From positions 1 to 26,059 of the IMG/VR virus record IMGVR_UViG_3300044987_000610: 26,059 nucleotides of DNA; one strand, written 5' to 3'. Positions 1-6,448 of this stretch are shown in pieces. Every line of letters starts with the position of its first letter. Position 1 is the first letter of the stretch. The notes beneath the pieces were generated by a model. It was given only the letters and a program-made list of their open reading frames with translations. It was not told the origin of the DNA and ran no database searches. Both the position numbers and the translations under genes were made by a program. The DNA is from a virus.

Positions 1-153
1 CTCTATCTCATGCGAGTAATGATGCAATAGCGCTTCTTCGTCGATACCAATCAACGACGCAATCTCGTTGTAAGGCAGACCAACGCCGCTGGTCGATTCA
101 ACTAACCGCCTATGCTCCGGCGTTGGCGTGTAATCAAGCGTTTTCAAGTTCAT
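1..153 (-). CDS. Putative terminase small subunit-like HTH protein (partial, 5' end only)
   Basis: Fifty-one N-terminal codons run leftward off the window edge, beginning MNLKTLDYTPTPEHRRLVES. The visible part reads like a short helix-turn-helix segment (PYNEIASLIGIDEEALLHHY, residues 28-47). This pattern is common in small phage DNA-binding proteins that sit just before the large terminase gene, so a terminase small subunit is the best guess; function is inferred from that resemblance and from position. The start is chosen because a strong GGAGGG ribosome site lies just upstream, inside the end of the methyltransferase gene, which it overlaps by 20 bases. The C-terminal part and any downstream terminase gene are outside the window. 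Confidence 0.6.
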   Translation of the reverse strand, partial: MNLKTLDYTPTPEHRRLVESTSGVGLPYNEIASLIGIDEEALLHHYSHEIE

Positions 154-1360
154 GCTGACCCTCCAAAACAGCCTTCTTTCCGGTGAAGTCTTCCCAGCGC
201 TTGACTATAACGTCGCAGTATTTTGGGTCTAGTTCCATGCTTCTATTTATTCTGCCAGTCTTTTCGCAAGCAATTAAGGTGGAGCCGCTTCCGCCAAATA
301 AATCAACAACGCAATCAGAGCCTTTACTGCTATTCATAATTGCTTCTTCTGGCAGACAAACTGGTTTTTGCGTTGGATGAACATAGCTGCTTTGAGCATC
401 TCGACCAATTTTCCATATAGATGTTTTAGTTCTATCCCCAGCATTAAAATGGCTGCCTTTACCTTCTTTCCATCCGTAAAGAATAGGCTCGTGTTGCGCT
501 CTATAGTCTTGCCATCCCATACCTGCTGATTGCTTCATCCATATAATTGTGGAAGATTTCTTAAATTGCTCTGCAAAAGTTTTTTCAAACGCAATTTTTG
601 GCGCTGATGCACTGTCGGGATGACATACATAAATACACGCCAAAGGTTTCATTATTGCGCTATATGTTGTAAATACATCCCGACAAAATTGCTCAAAATC
701 GTTGTCTGACATATTGTCATTTTTGATAGTGCCTAAATTGTTTGCGCCCCTACCTGAATAATCAACATTGTATGGTGGGTCAGTAAAGACTAAATCAGCC
801 AATAATCCACCCATTAGTTTTTCAGCATCGTCAATACTCGTGCTATCCCCACACATCAACCGATGGCCGCCAAGCTGATAGATATCCCCCAAGCGGGTCT
901 TAGGCTCATCCGGTGCGTCGGGAACCGCATCCTCATCGGTCAAGCCTTCGACCTGCTCCGGCTCCAATAACTTGTCTAGCTCTTTCGGGTCAAAGCCCAG
1001 CAGGTCTAGGTCAAAGTCGCAATCTTGCAATTCTTGTAACTCTAACATCAATAGCTCAGTATCCCAGCCAGCATTTAGCGCCAGTTGGTTGTCAGCTATG
1101 ACGTAAGCCTTTTTTTGCGCCGGTGTTAGATGCCCCAACTCAATGGTCGGCACTTCGTCATACCCCAGCTTTCTGGCCGCTAGCAGCCTTCCGTGGCCAG
1201 CAATGATGCTGCCGTCGGCGTCCACCAGAATGGGATTAGTCCAGCCGAACTCTTTAATACTGGCGGCTATTTGAGCCACCTGCTCGTCGCTGTGAGTTCG
1301 GCTGTTTCTTGCGTAAGGAATCAAATCCGTTACGTTGCGTTGGGTAATTTGTATTTTCAT
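134..1360 (-). CDS. ParB-like domain / DNA adenine (or N4-cytosine) methyltransferase fusion
   Basis: 408 residues. Residues 1 to about 110 match the ParB N-terminal/Srx-like nuclease fold, with the core GHGRLLAA at 55-62 and the ADNQLALNAGWD segment around 89-100. The C-terminal half is a beta-class amino-methyltransferase: catalytic DPPY at 194-197, HPTQKP at 328-333 and the S-adenosylmethionine loop FGGSGST at 355-361, that is motif IV before motif I. DPPY in this class usually means N6-adenine, but N4-cytosine cannot be excluded. This ParB-MTase architecture is common in phages as an orphan methyltransferase without a cognate endonuclease, and I see no restriction enzyme here. Likely roles are protection from host restriction or marking DNA for packaging or replication, the latter suggested by its overlap with a terminase-like gene. 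No strong ribosome site precedes the ATG. Confidence 0.93.
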   Translation of the reverse strand: MKIQITQRNVTDLIPYARNSRTHSDEQVAQIAASIKEFGWTNPILVDADGSIIAGHGRLLAARKLGYDEVPTIELGHLTPAQKKAYVIADNQLALNAGWDTELLMLELQELQDCDFDLDLLGFDPKELDKLLEPEQVEGLTDEDAVPDAPDEPKTRLGDIYQLGGHRLMCGDSTSIDDAEKLMGGLLADLVFTDPPYNVDYSGRGANNLGTIKNDNMSDNDFEQFCRDVFTTYSAIMKPLACIYVCHPDSASAPKIAFEKTFAEQFKKSSTIIWMKQSAGMGWQDYRAQHEPILYGWKEGKGSHFNAGDRTKTSIWKIGRDAQSSYVHPTQKPVCLPEEAIMNSSKGSDCVVDLFGGSGSTLIACEKTGRINRSMELDPKYCDVIVKRWEDFTGKKAVLEGQHELENA

Positions 1361-1508
1361 ATTTTCGGACTATAACAAAATTGATTTTCCTAGTTTCACT
1401 TTTTTTGGGTGGCGGAGGGTACAACAAAAATTTTCTCTCAGCCCCGACCTCCCCCCCCTATCAAAAAGTCAGGAAAAAGTGAGTGAGCGCACACACACAA
1501 GGAAAAAC

Positions 1509-1563
1509 CTAACGGTCGCATTTGACATAAAACGCCTTATGCGACATTCAAACATTACGTTAG
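1509..1563. repeat. Nested inverted repeat in the intergenic region
   Basis: Outer arms CTAACG (1509-1514) and CGTTAG (1558-1563) enclose inner arms GTCGCAT (1515-1521) and ATGCGAC (1539-1545). All four arms match perfectly. The inner loop is 17 bases and a 12-base asymmetric bulge separates the right arms. It could fold as a cruciform or RNA hairpin. No T-run follows on either strand, so it is not an intrinsic terminator. Confidence 0.5.
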
Positions 1564-1696
1564 CCAAAACCTATAGCGGGATGCAATTTGATTACTACTT
1601 TCAAAACATTAGTTACAAAATTGGTAGCAAAAAAAGAGGGGGGAGGCCAAAAAAGAATAAAGAAAGAGGCGGGGGGAGCTTCCTCCGACCACCAAT

Positions 1697-1754
1697 GTTC
1701 GTTTCCTTTCCTTTGCTTTCGTTTATGTTCGTTTGCGTTCGTTTGCGTTTGTTT
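1697..1754. repeat. GTTCGTTT direct repeats, partly phased at 10 bp
   Basis: Exact GTTCGTTT copies lie at 1697, 1727 and 1737, with close variants at 1717 (TTTCGTTT) and 1747 (GTTTGTTT). The copies at 1727, 1737 and 1747 are spaced 10 bases apart, about one helical turn. The tract sits in a pyrimidine-rich stretch on the top strand. It could be a protein-binding or bendable site upstream of the methyltransferase gene, or simple-sequence drift. Confidence 0.5.
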
Positions 1755-1812
1755 TTCTTTCTTTAAAAAACACCGCGCACAACCTGCACCACCAGTAGCG
1801 TTTAAATCGATT

Positions 1813-2058
1813 CTAAGGGGTCTTAGAGACGTTTTTCTTCCTTCCTTTGGGTAGGACTAGGGTAACTCCATCGAGCGCCATATCAGGCCTTAAACCAAGT
1901 TTATAGAAATGCCGGTAAGCATCGATCACTTCCAGAAACCCAGCCGACAGATCGCCATCACCAGCCACCAGCAACGTGTGCCTTTCCGTCGCCCCAAGCT
2001 GCCGCTGGAAATACTTTACGTCCGGTTTTGCTGGCCGACCAATTCCATGAATTCCCAT
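1813..2058 (-). CDS. Small hypothetical protein
   Basis: 81 residues beginning MGIHGIGRPAKPDVKYFQRQ and ending in a basic tail (KGRKKNVSKTP). I do not recognise a family. The GRPAKPD start resembles the N-terminus of small phage DNA-binding or HNH-associated proteins, but that is weak. There is no ribosome-binding site beyond an A-rich leader, so the start is uncertain. The gene lies between the TGACCCT repeat array and the 450-base non-coding region, on the same strand as the primase-helicase and methyltransferase. A 6-bp hairpin (TCTAAG/CTTAGA, about 1814-1829) overlaps its 3' end. Confidence 0.5.
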   Translation of the reverse strand: MGIHGIGRPAKPDVKYFQRQLGATERHTLLVAGDGDLSAGFLEVIDAYRHFYKLGLRPDMALDGVTLVLPKGRKKNVSKTP

Positions 2059-2138
2059 GATTTTTTTCGTAATAAAATGTTAATAAAAAAAAGATACCAA
2101 AAAACTAACAAAACAAAATCTTTAAACTTAACCAACCC

Positions 2139-2265
2139 TGACCCTGCTGGCATTGACCCTTGACCCTAACCCTAAGGGTTAGGGGTCAGGGAGGGTCAAC
2201 TTTTGCCATCTTTTGCCCCTTTTTGACCCTGACTAGGGTCATGACCCTAGGGTCATTTAGGGTCA
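2139..2265. repeat. TGACCCT/AGGGTCA heptamer array with palindromes (candidate origin or operator cluster)
   Basis: Nine perfect copies in 127 bases: TGACCCT at 2139, 2154, 2161, 2224 and 2242; AGGGTCA at 2192, 2235, 2249 and 2259. A degenerate GGGGTCA lies at 2182. Pairs form perfect palindromes: 18 bp at 2233-2250, overlapping a 14-bp one at 2242-2255. A further near-palindrome at 2161-2188 (one bulged base) is centred on AACCCTAAGGGTT (2168-2180). By chance about three copies would be expected in the whole window counting both strands. The array sits between the 3' end of the primase-helicase gene and the next leftward gene. It could be replication iterons, an operator cluster, or a termination region made of alternative hairpins. 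Confidence 0.8.
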
Positions 2266-2285
2266 AGAATAATGATACCAAGATG

Positions 2286-4295
2286 CTAAGAATTCTTCCT
2301 CAATAACATGGAGTTTGTTTCCACTTCATTAACCATTATCCACCCATGTTCGCTGGCTTGAATCATCCCTGACTGCATCAAATACCCGATCAATTTATCG
2401 GTGTAGGACGGATTAATCATGTTCCTGATCGTTCGATCGGCGTTGCCGTCCTTGGCAAGTTTCTCTTTCAGCGCCGACCTAGACAAGTATGGCTGATCGT
2501 TAATGACTTCAGCGCCTGAATCAAACCACGCATTTTCAAACATTTTCCTAAATCCGTCGGTCTTGGAGTCCTTCTTATCTCTTACTGGCGCCGATGATTC
2601 GACGACGACCGCGCTGGTTACTGGCTGGTCATCCTCGTCCCTCCAGCCGGTAATGGCCACGGATTGCAGGGATAGGAAGACCGGCTCGGTCATTTCGGCG
2701 TCTTTTGACTTCCTTTGCACCAGCTTCATTGGCGTGGTATCCGTGCCAGGCACCACCGATATCTCAATATCTAAGGCTCCACGCCACGCACTTGAGCCTC
2801 GGGCTCGGTGCTGCGCTTCTTCCGATACACCGGTGTGATGCACCAATATGACCGAGCAATCGAACTCGTTCATCAGGTTATTGCACGAATCCAGCATCGT
2901 CTTAGCGTCTTGGGCGCTGTTTTCGTCCCCTGATAGAAAGCGGTGCAAGGTATCCACAATAATGACGGTGGGTTGTTTAATGCCACGGATTTGCTGCACC
3001 ACCTTTAAATAACCGGCTGGCGTATTTAAATCACAGCCGTCCTTGGATAGCCACATATTGATGGGGGTGGTTACTTGGTGGTGCTGTTTCCAAGCGGCTA
3101 CGCGACCGCGCAAGCCATGGTGACCTTCACCGGCTAAATAGACCACGTTTCCGGCCTTGACCTTATTGCCGCACCAATCAGGGACAGAGCTGGCCATGCG
3201 CAAGCACCAATCTAAAACAACAAAGGTTTTACCGCCACCTGACGGGCCATGCACCATCACCAAGGCATTGGATTGCACCCAACGCTTAACTAGCCATGAG
3301 ATCGGGGCGGGTTTGGCGCAGAACTCGTCAATCGGTACTAACCAGCCTTCGATGGGTGGATTAAGTAAGGCTAGAAGATCGTGGCCATCTTTGACGTAAT
3401 CATTGGCGTCGCCTTGGATGGGCGGCAGGATCATTTCAGCGCCGAACTTGGCGCAGGATTGCTCGGCGTAGCGCTGGCCAACGCCAGAGGCGTCGTTGTC
3501 AGCCACAATCACGATGCTTTGCTGAACGCCGTAAGTGTCGCGCAGGATGCCGGTAACAGGCACAAGGTTGGAAGCCGAATACGCCACGACGCAAGGTCGG
3601 TTCGTTGTTTCGTGAATCGTTGCAGCGGTGGCGAATCCTTCGGCCAAATACAAAACGCCAGGCTCGTCCATCGTGCCAATCATCAGGTATTTGCCGCCGG
3701 TCTGGCCGCCAGGGTGATATAGCTTATTCCCATCGCCATCAATGTACTGAATGCTCGATAAGACGCCGTCGGTGCCATACAAAGGAACCATCAACCTGCC
3801 GTCGCCGGTAATGCGCGAGCCGTGCGGCTTGATGCCCTTGCGTTGCAAATACGGATGATCTGGCGAGGCCAAGCCACCACCAACCCATATTTTTTCAACG
3901 GTGTCGGCGGCGACTTCGTGCTTGCGCTGAATTTCAGCGTCGCGCAGGGTTTTAGCCTCAGTCAAGCGCCGAACAAAGGTCATTTCCTCAGAGTCGGACA
4001 ATTTACGGCCAACGTCAGCGCGAAAGGTCTGCTCGATGCCCATGCGCCAGCAACCAAACCGACCGGCAGGGATGCCGTCGCCAAAGATCAAATACCAGCC
4101 TGGCTTATCGCCGTGGTTGCCGGAGCCTTTGGTGCCAGACTTAAAACGGTGGATTTTGCCGTCCATCCGTATTTGATCTGGCGGCTCCAAGCCAATTGCC
4201 ACCATCGCATCAATCAATTGCTGCTCTGGCGAAGTAAGTATTTTTTCTGGTGGTGGTGACCAAGGGCCGCCAAATATATTGGATAGGTCAGCCAT
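2286..4295 (-). CDS. Primase-helicase (Toprim domain plus RepA-like AAA ATPase)
   Basis: 669 residues. The N-terminal 140 residues resemble the region before Toprim in phage/plasmid primases. The Toprim domain has its glutamate in YLAEG (216-220) and the acidic pair in VADND (264-268). A RepA/RecA-like helicase domain follows, with Walker A GPSGGGKT at 350-357, Walker B VIIVDTLHR around 444-452 and VHHTG at 485-489. The last 80 residues look like a winged-helix segment. The protein should make primers and unwind DNA at the phage fork. No DNA polymerase is visible, so it probably recruits the host replisome. The gene overlaps the upstream HTH gene by 8 bases, so the two are coupled. Its 3' end borders the TGACCCT array. 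Confidence 0.93.
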   Translation of the reverse strand: MADLSNIFGGPWSPPPEKILTSPEQQLIDAMVAIGLEPPDQIRMDGKIHRFKSGTKGSGNHGDKPGWYLIFGDGIPAGRFGCWRMGIEQTFRADVGRKLSDSEEMTFVRRLTEAKTLRDAEIQRKHEVAADTVEKIWVGGGLASPDHPYLQRKGIKPHGSRITGDGRLMVPLYGTDGVLSSIQYIDGDGNKLYHPGGQTGGKYLMIGTMDEPGVLYLAEGFATAATIHETTNRPCVVAYSASNLVPVTGILRDTYGVQQSIVIVADNDASGVGQRYAEQSCAKFGAEMILPPIQGDANDYVKDGHDLLALLNPPIEGWLVPIDEFCAKPAPISWLVKRWVQSNALVMVHGPSGGGKTFVVLDWCLRMASSVPDWCGNKVKAGNVVYLAGEGHHGLRGRVAAWKQHHQVTTPINMWLSKDGCDLNTPAGYLKVVQQIRGIKQPTVIIVDTLHRFLSGDENSAQDAKTMLDSCNNLMNEFDCSVILVHHTGVSEEAQHRARGSSAWRGALDIEISVVPGTDTTPMKLVQRKSKDAEMTEPVFLSLQSVAITGWRDEDDQPVTSAVVVESSAPVRDKKDSKTDGFRKMFENAWFDSGAEVINDQPYLSRSALKEKLAKDGNADRTIRNMINPSYTDKLIGYLMQSGMIQASEHGWIMVNEVETNSMLLRKNS

Positions 4296-4470
4296 TACTT
4301 AATGTCCCTGAGAAATAATCATTTAGCAATTTAACAACTTTATAGGTGGGATTAGCCTCAGAATTGTCCCGAACATCGCGCAAGGTGTTGTAGTGAAGGC
4401 CGGTGGCCTTAACAATCAAGCCAAGTCGGCGATCCTGTAATTTATTCCTAATTTGCTCTAAAGTTAGCAT
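4288..4470 (-). CDS. Small helix-turn-helix regulator (Cro/XRE-like)
   Basis: 60 residues, almost entirely one HTH domain. KATGLHYNTLRDVRDN (about 21-36) has the helix-turn-helix pattern of Cro/XRE proteins, and NPTYKVVKLLNDYF (about 40-53) is the typical following helix. It probably binds DNA as a dimer. It is the first gene of the leftward unit, overlaps the primase-helicase start by 8 bases and lies opposite the first rightward early gene, which suggests it controls the divergent promoter region next to it. AGGGG 9 bases before the ATG is a plausible ribosome site. No integrase or repressor partner is present, so it may regulate early gene timing rather than lysogeny. Confidence 0.85.
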   Translation of the reverse strand: MLTLEQIRNKLQDRRLGLIVKATGLHYNTLRDVRDNSEANPTYKVVKLLNDYFSGTLSNG

Positions 4471-4504
4471 TTATATTCCCCTGTCACTTTTTTACATCAA
4501 ACTG

Positions 4505-4533
4505 TTGACATCCTACTTTGTATTCGGTAATCT
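4505..4533 (+). promoter_or_regulatory. Candidate sigma-70 promoter for the rightward early genes
   Basis: A perfect -35 TTGACA (4505-4510), a 17-base spacer and a moderate -10 TAATCT (4528-4533). It lies about 54 bases before the first early gene at 4587, in the only non-coding gap on this strand, and overlaps the opposing candidate promoter. Confidence 0.65.
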
Positions 4534-4538
4534 TGCAA
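4510..4538 (-). promoter_or_regulatory. Candidate promoter for the HTH / primase-helicase unit
   Basis: On the minus strand, TTGCAA (4538-4533) and TAGGAT (4515-4510) are 17 bases apart, each matching the sigma-70 consensus at four of six positions. The -35 lies within the 8-bp palindrome CTTGCAAG (4532-4539). The element is interleaved with the rightward promoter, so one bound repressor or polymerase could block the other. Weaker than its partner. Confidence 0.4.
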
Positions 4539-4586
4539 GCAATCGCCAACCAGATACCCTGACCGGCGACATTTAGGAGAAGGAAC

Positions 4587-4790
4587 ATGATGATTTCAAC
4601 AGACGCGAAAGCCATTTACGCCGAACACGACATCGACTTAGATGACGTTGACGCCGTGCTGGTGGCGCATAACTGCAACGTGAAAGCCGTGGGAAGCGGC
4701 AAGACTGCCCAAGATTGGGCGCATCTTTGGGCTGCCGCTGAGAACGACGCAACCGACTTGACCTATGCGGAGGTAAGCCGTGGCCATTAA
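4587..4790 (+). CDS. Small acidic hypothetical protein, first early gene
   Basis: 67 residues beginning MMISTDAKAIYAEHDIDLDD. It is acidic in the first third and I do not recognise a family. AGGAGAAGG just before the tandem ATGs is a strong ribosome site; either ATG could be used. It is the first gene after the rightward promoter and overlaps the ATPase gene by 11 bases. First early genes in phages often encode host-takeover or anti-defence proteins, but nothing in the sequence shows that here. Confidence 0.75.
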   Translation: MMISTDAKAIYAEHDIDLDDVDAVLVAHNCNVKAVGSGKTAQDWAHLWAAAENDATDLTYAEVSRGH

Positions 4791-5457
4791 TCTAAAAAGC
4801 ACCGGCAACCTAGCTGGCAACGGTGTCAAGTTGTTGGTCTACGGTGCAGCCGGTGCTGGCAAAACCAGCCTAATCCCAACGCTGCCCACCCCAATCGTTT
4901 TGAGCGCCGAGGGCGGCCTCCTATCAATTCAGGATGCCGAACTGCCTTACATCGAAATCACCACGATGGCAGAGCTTCAAGAGGCTTACAAATGGCTATC
5001 TGAATCTGCCGAGGCTGCGCAGTTTGAATCGGTAGCCATTGACAGCATTTCGGAGATCGCTGAAGTCTGTTTGAACTATGAGAAAAAAATCAATAAAGAT
5101 CCAAGGGCAGCCTACGGTTCCATGCAGGAACAGATGGCCGACATTATCCGAGCATTCCGCGACTTACCGGCCAAGCACGTTTTGATGACGGCCAAGCTGG
5201 AGAAAACGCAGGATGAAATGGGGCGCATTTTGTACGCACCTTCGATGCCAGGCAACAAGACCGGCCAATCCTTGCCGTATTTCTTTGACGAAGTGCTGGC
5301 GCTTAGAGTTGAAAAGGATGCCGACGGCTTTGCCCAACGCGCTTTAATGTGCGATAGCGATGGCCTATGGTTAGCCAAGGATCGTTCTGGCAAGCTCGAA
5401 TCGTGGGAAGCGCCTGACTTGACGGTAATCATTAATAAGATCGGAGCGAAGAAATGA
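4780..5457 (+). CDS. Sak4-like RecA-fold ATPase (AAA_24 type)
   Basis: 225 residues. Walker A is GAAGAGKT (22-29), a Walker B-like strand is VAIDS (85-89), and an LMTAKLEK strand follows around 135-142. This layout matches the phage single-domain RecA-like ATPases of the Sak4/AAA_24 group, which assist single-strand annealing with an SSB. The start is GTG, set by a GGAGG site at 4769-4773; it overlaps the upstream gene by 11 bases. Downstream genes encode a DUF669 putative ssDNA binder and two nucleases, fitting a recombination role. A general NTP-binding protein of unknown role is the alternative. Confidence 0.88.
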   Translation: MAINLKSTGNLAGNGVKLLVYGAAGAGKTSLIPTLPTPIVLSAEGGLLSIQDAELPYIEITTMAELQEAYKWLSESAEAAQFESVAIDSISEIAEVCLNYEKKINKDPRAAYGSMQEQMADIIRAFRDLPAKHVLMTAKLEKTQDEMGRILYAPSMPGNKTGQSLPYFFDEVLALRVEKDADGFAQRALMCDSDGLWLAKDRSGKLESWEAPDLTVIINKIGAKK

Positions 5458-5525
5458 ATATCAATATTGCGATAGTCATGACTCTGGCCATCTTTGCTGA
5501 AACCATCGTGGAGTGGATTCTATGA
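5454..5525 (+). CDS. 23-residue hydrophobic micropeptide, coupled at both ends
   Basis: The frame reads MNINIAIVMTLAIFAETIVE plus WIL. Its ATG overlaps the ATPase stop (ATGA, 5454-5457) and its TGA overlaps the next gene's ATG (ATGA, 5522-5525), which is the normal coupling style of this operon. The peptide is almost wholly hydrophobic with one glutamate pair, consistent with a single short membrane helix. Function is unknown; it may be a membrane peptide or simply a leader that carries ribosomes to the next gene. Confidence 0.55.
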   Translation: MNINIAIVMTLAIFAETIVEWIL

Positions 5526-5914
5526 ACGAAGTCGAAACGCTAACCAAGGAATGGACGATTGCCAAAATGGAAGAAGCAGCAGCAACGTCCTACCGTCGTG
5601 AGATTGAAGACAAGCTGACTAAGCATTTCAAGGTGGCTGAATCATTTGAAGGCACCCAAAACCGCGAGGTCGGCCAGTACGTCGTCAAGATCGAAGGCCG
5701 TATGAACCGCAAGATCAACGCCGACAAGTTACAGGAACTGGCGGCTGCAAACGGACTTGAGGCGCATTTAAGTAGTTTGTTTCGTTGGAAACCTGAGATT
5801 GCTTCGGCAGCTTGGAAAGCAGCAGATGAAAGTATTACTAAACCTTTGCTCGGCGCTATTACCACAACGCCAGGCAGACCAACATTTACTATCACCATGA
5901 TCGGAGAAGAATAA
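5522..5914 (+). CDS. Conserved phage hypothetical protein of the recombination cluster
   Basis: 130 residues from the ATG at 5522, which has GGAG 8 bases upstream; a GTG 9 bases earlier is possible but overlaps that site. The first 50 residues are charged and helical, followed by a compact domain ending in TFTITMIGEE. I recall similar proteins between the annealing-type ATPase and DUF669 genes in other phages, but know no function. The gene overlaps both neighbours (ATGA upstream, TAATG downstream), so it should be made together with the ATPase and the DUF669 protein and may be part of the same complex. Confidence 0.8.
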   Translation: MNEVETLTKEWTIAKMEEAAATSYRREIEDKLTKHFKVAESFEGTQNREVGQYVVKIEGRMNRKINADKLQELAAANGLEAHLSSLFRWKPEIASAAWKAADESITKPLLGAITTTPGRPTFTITMIGEE

Positions 5915-6387
5915 TGGCTTTTTTAGACCAAACCTTTGAAGCAGATGCAATGCCAGTTAGCGACAAATCCTACGAGCCGCTGCCAGCGGGTTGGTACACG
6001 GCCAGCATCACGGCTGCGGAGTTGAAAAACACCAAGGCAGGAACTGGCCAGTACATTGCGATTCGCTACGACATCATTGGCCCGAGCCATCAGGGCAGAA
6101 TTGTCTTTGGCAACTTGAACATTCGTAACCCTAACCCAAAGGCCGAGGAAATTGGTCGCCAGCAATTAGGCGAAGTCATGCGCGCTATTGGTATAGCCAA
6201 GGTTGCCGACACAGATGAGCTGATTGGTGGCCAACTGTCGATCAAGGTGGATATTCGTTCAAGCGAGCAGTACGGCGACCAGAACGAAGTCAAAGGCTTT
6301 AAAGCCATTGCTGGCTCAACGCCACCCGCACCAGTAGCAAAGGCTGCGGCAACCGGTAAGGCTGCGCCACCTTGGCAGAAGAAGTAA
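5914..6387 (+). CDS. DUF669 protein, probable ssDNA-binding protein
   Basis: 157 residues. The pattern PLPAGWYTASITAAELKNTK (22-41), then GTGQYIAIRYDI and NPNPKAEEIGRQQLGEVMRA is the DUF669 signature. DUF669 proteins are phage OB-fold-like proteins thought to bind ssDNA and usually sit beside Sak4-like ATPases, as here. The tail is low-complexity (Ala/Pro/Lys-rich) and ends PPWQKK, similar in layout to the flexible tail of SSB proteins, though it lacks the acidic tip. The start overlaps the previous stop by one base (TAATG). A gap with a hairpin follows before the nuclease gene. Confidence 0.87.
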   Translation: MAFLDQTFEADAMPVSDKSYEPLPAGWYTASITAAELKNTKAGTGQYIAIRYDIIGPSHQGRIVFGNLNIRNPNPKAEEIGRQQLGEVMRAIGIAKVADTDELIGGQLSIKVDIRSSEQYGDQNEVKGFKAIAGSTPPAPVAKAAATGKAAPPWQKK

Positions 6388-6390
6388 GCA

Positions 6391-6418
6391 AAAAAAGGGC
6401 AGGGTTTGACCCCTGCCC
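6391..6418 (-). terminator. Hairpin with a T-run on the minus strand (between the DUF669 and nuclease genes)
   Basis: Perfect 8-bp stem GGGCAGGG (6397-6404) with CCCTGCCC (6411-6418) and a six-base loop. The A-run at 6391-6396 becomes a T-run after the hairpin on the minus strand, so the intrinsic-terminator polarity faces against the surrounding genes. On the plus strand the stem is followed by AACTAG, so there it would act only as a pause, attenuator or RNA-stability element. Confidence 0.6.
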
Positions 6419-6448
6419 AACTAGTCCACACGAAGGAGAATCGGAATC

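Larger units (their letters stand above)
1361..1812. other. Long non-coding region upstream of the methyltransferase gene
   Basis: About 450 bases without a convincing gene. It contains a C-run (about 1451-1458), a short CA repeat (about 1490-1499), a nested inverted repeat (1509-1563), a purine-rich top-strand stretch (about 1627-1680) and then a pyrimidine-rich stretch (about 1681-1765) with phased direct repeats. The methyltransferase promoter would be expected here, but I could not find a clear -35/-10 pair facing left. Plus-strand open frames cross it, but their composition is low-complexity and they match nothing I recognise. Confidence 0.6.

Noticed and set aside
1335-1766. Plus-strand open frame of 143 codons
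   Set aside because: It overlaps the methyltransferase start and crosses low-complexity DNA; its product is skewed (Lys/Gly- then Phe-rich), it has no ribosome site and no recognisable domain.
1588-1854. Plus-strand open frame of 88 codons
   Set aside because: Product is dominated by the purine- and pyrimidine-rich tracts, there is no ribosome site, and it opposes the small gene at 1813-2058.
2139-2265. CRISPR array
   Set aside because: The repeats are 7 bases, on both strands, with irregular short gaps; there are no uniform spacers and no cas genes (the Cas4-like nuclease is a phage recombination enzyme).
3381-4259. Plus-strand open frames opposite the primase-helicase
   Set aside because: These are antisense shadows of a gene with clear Toprim and Walker motifs; they have no domains or ribosome sites.
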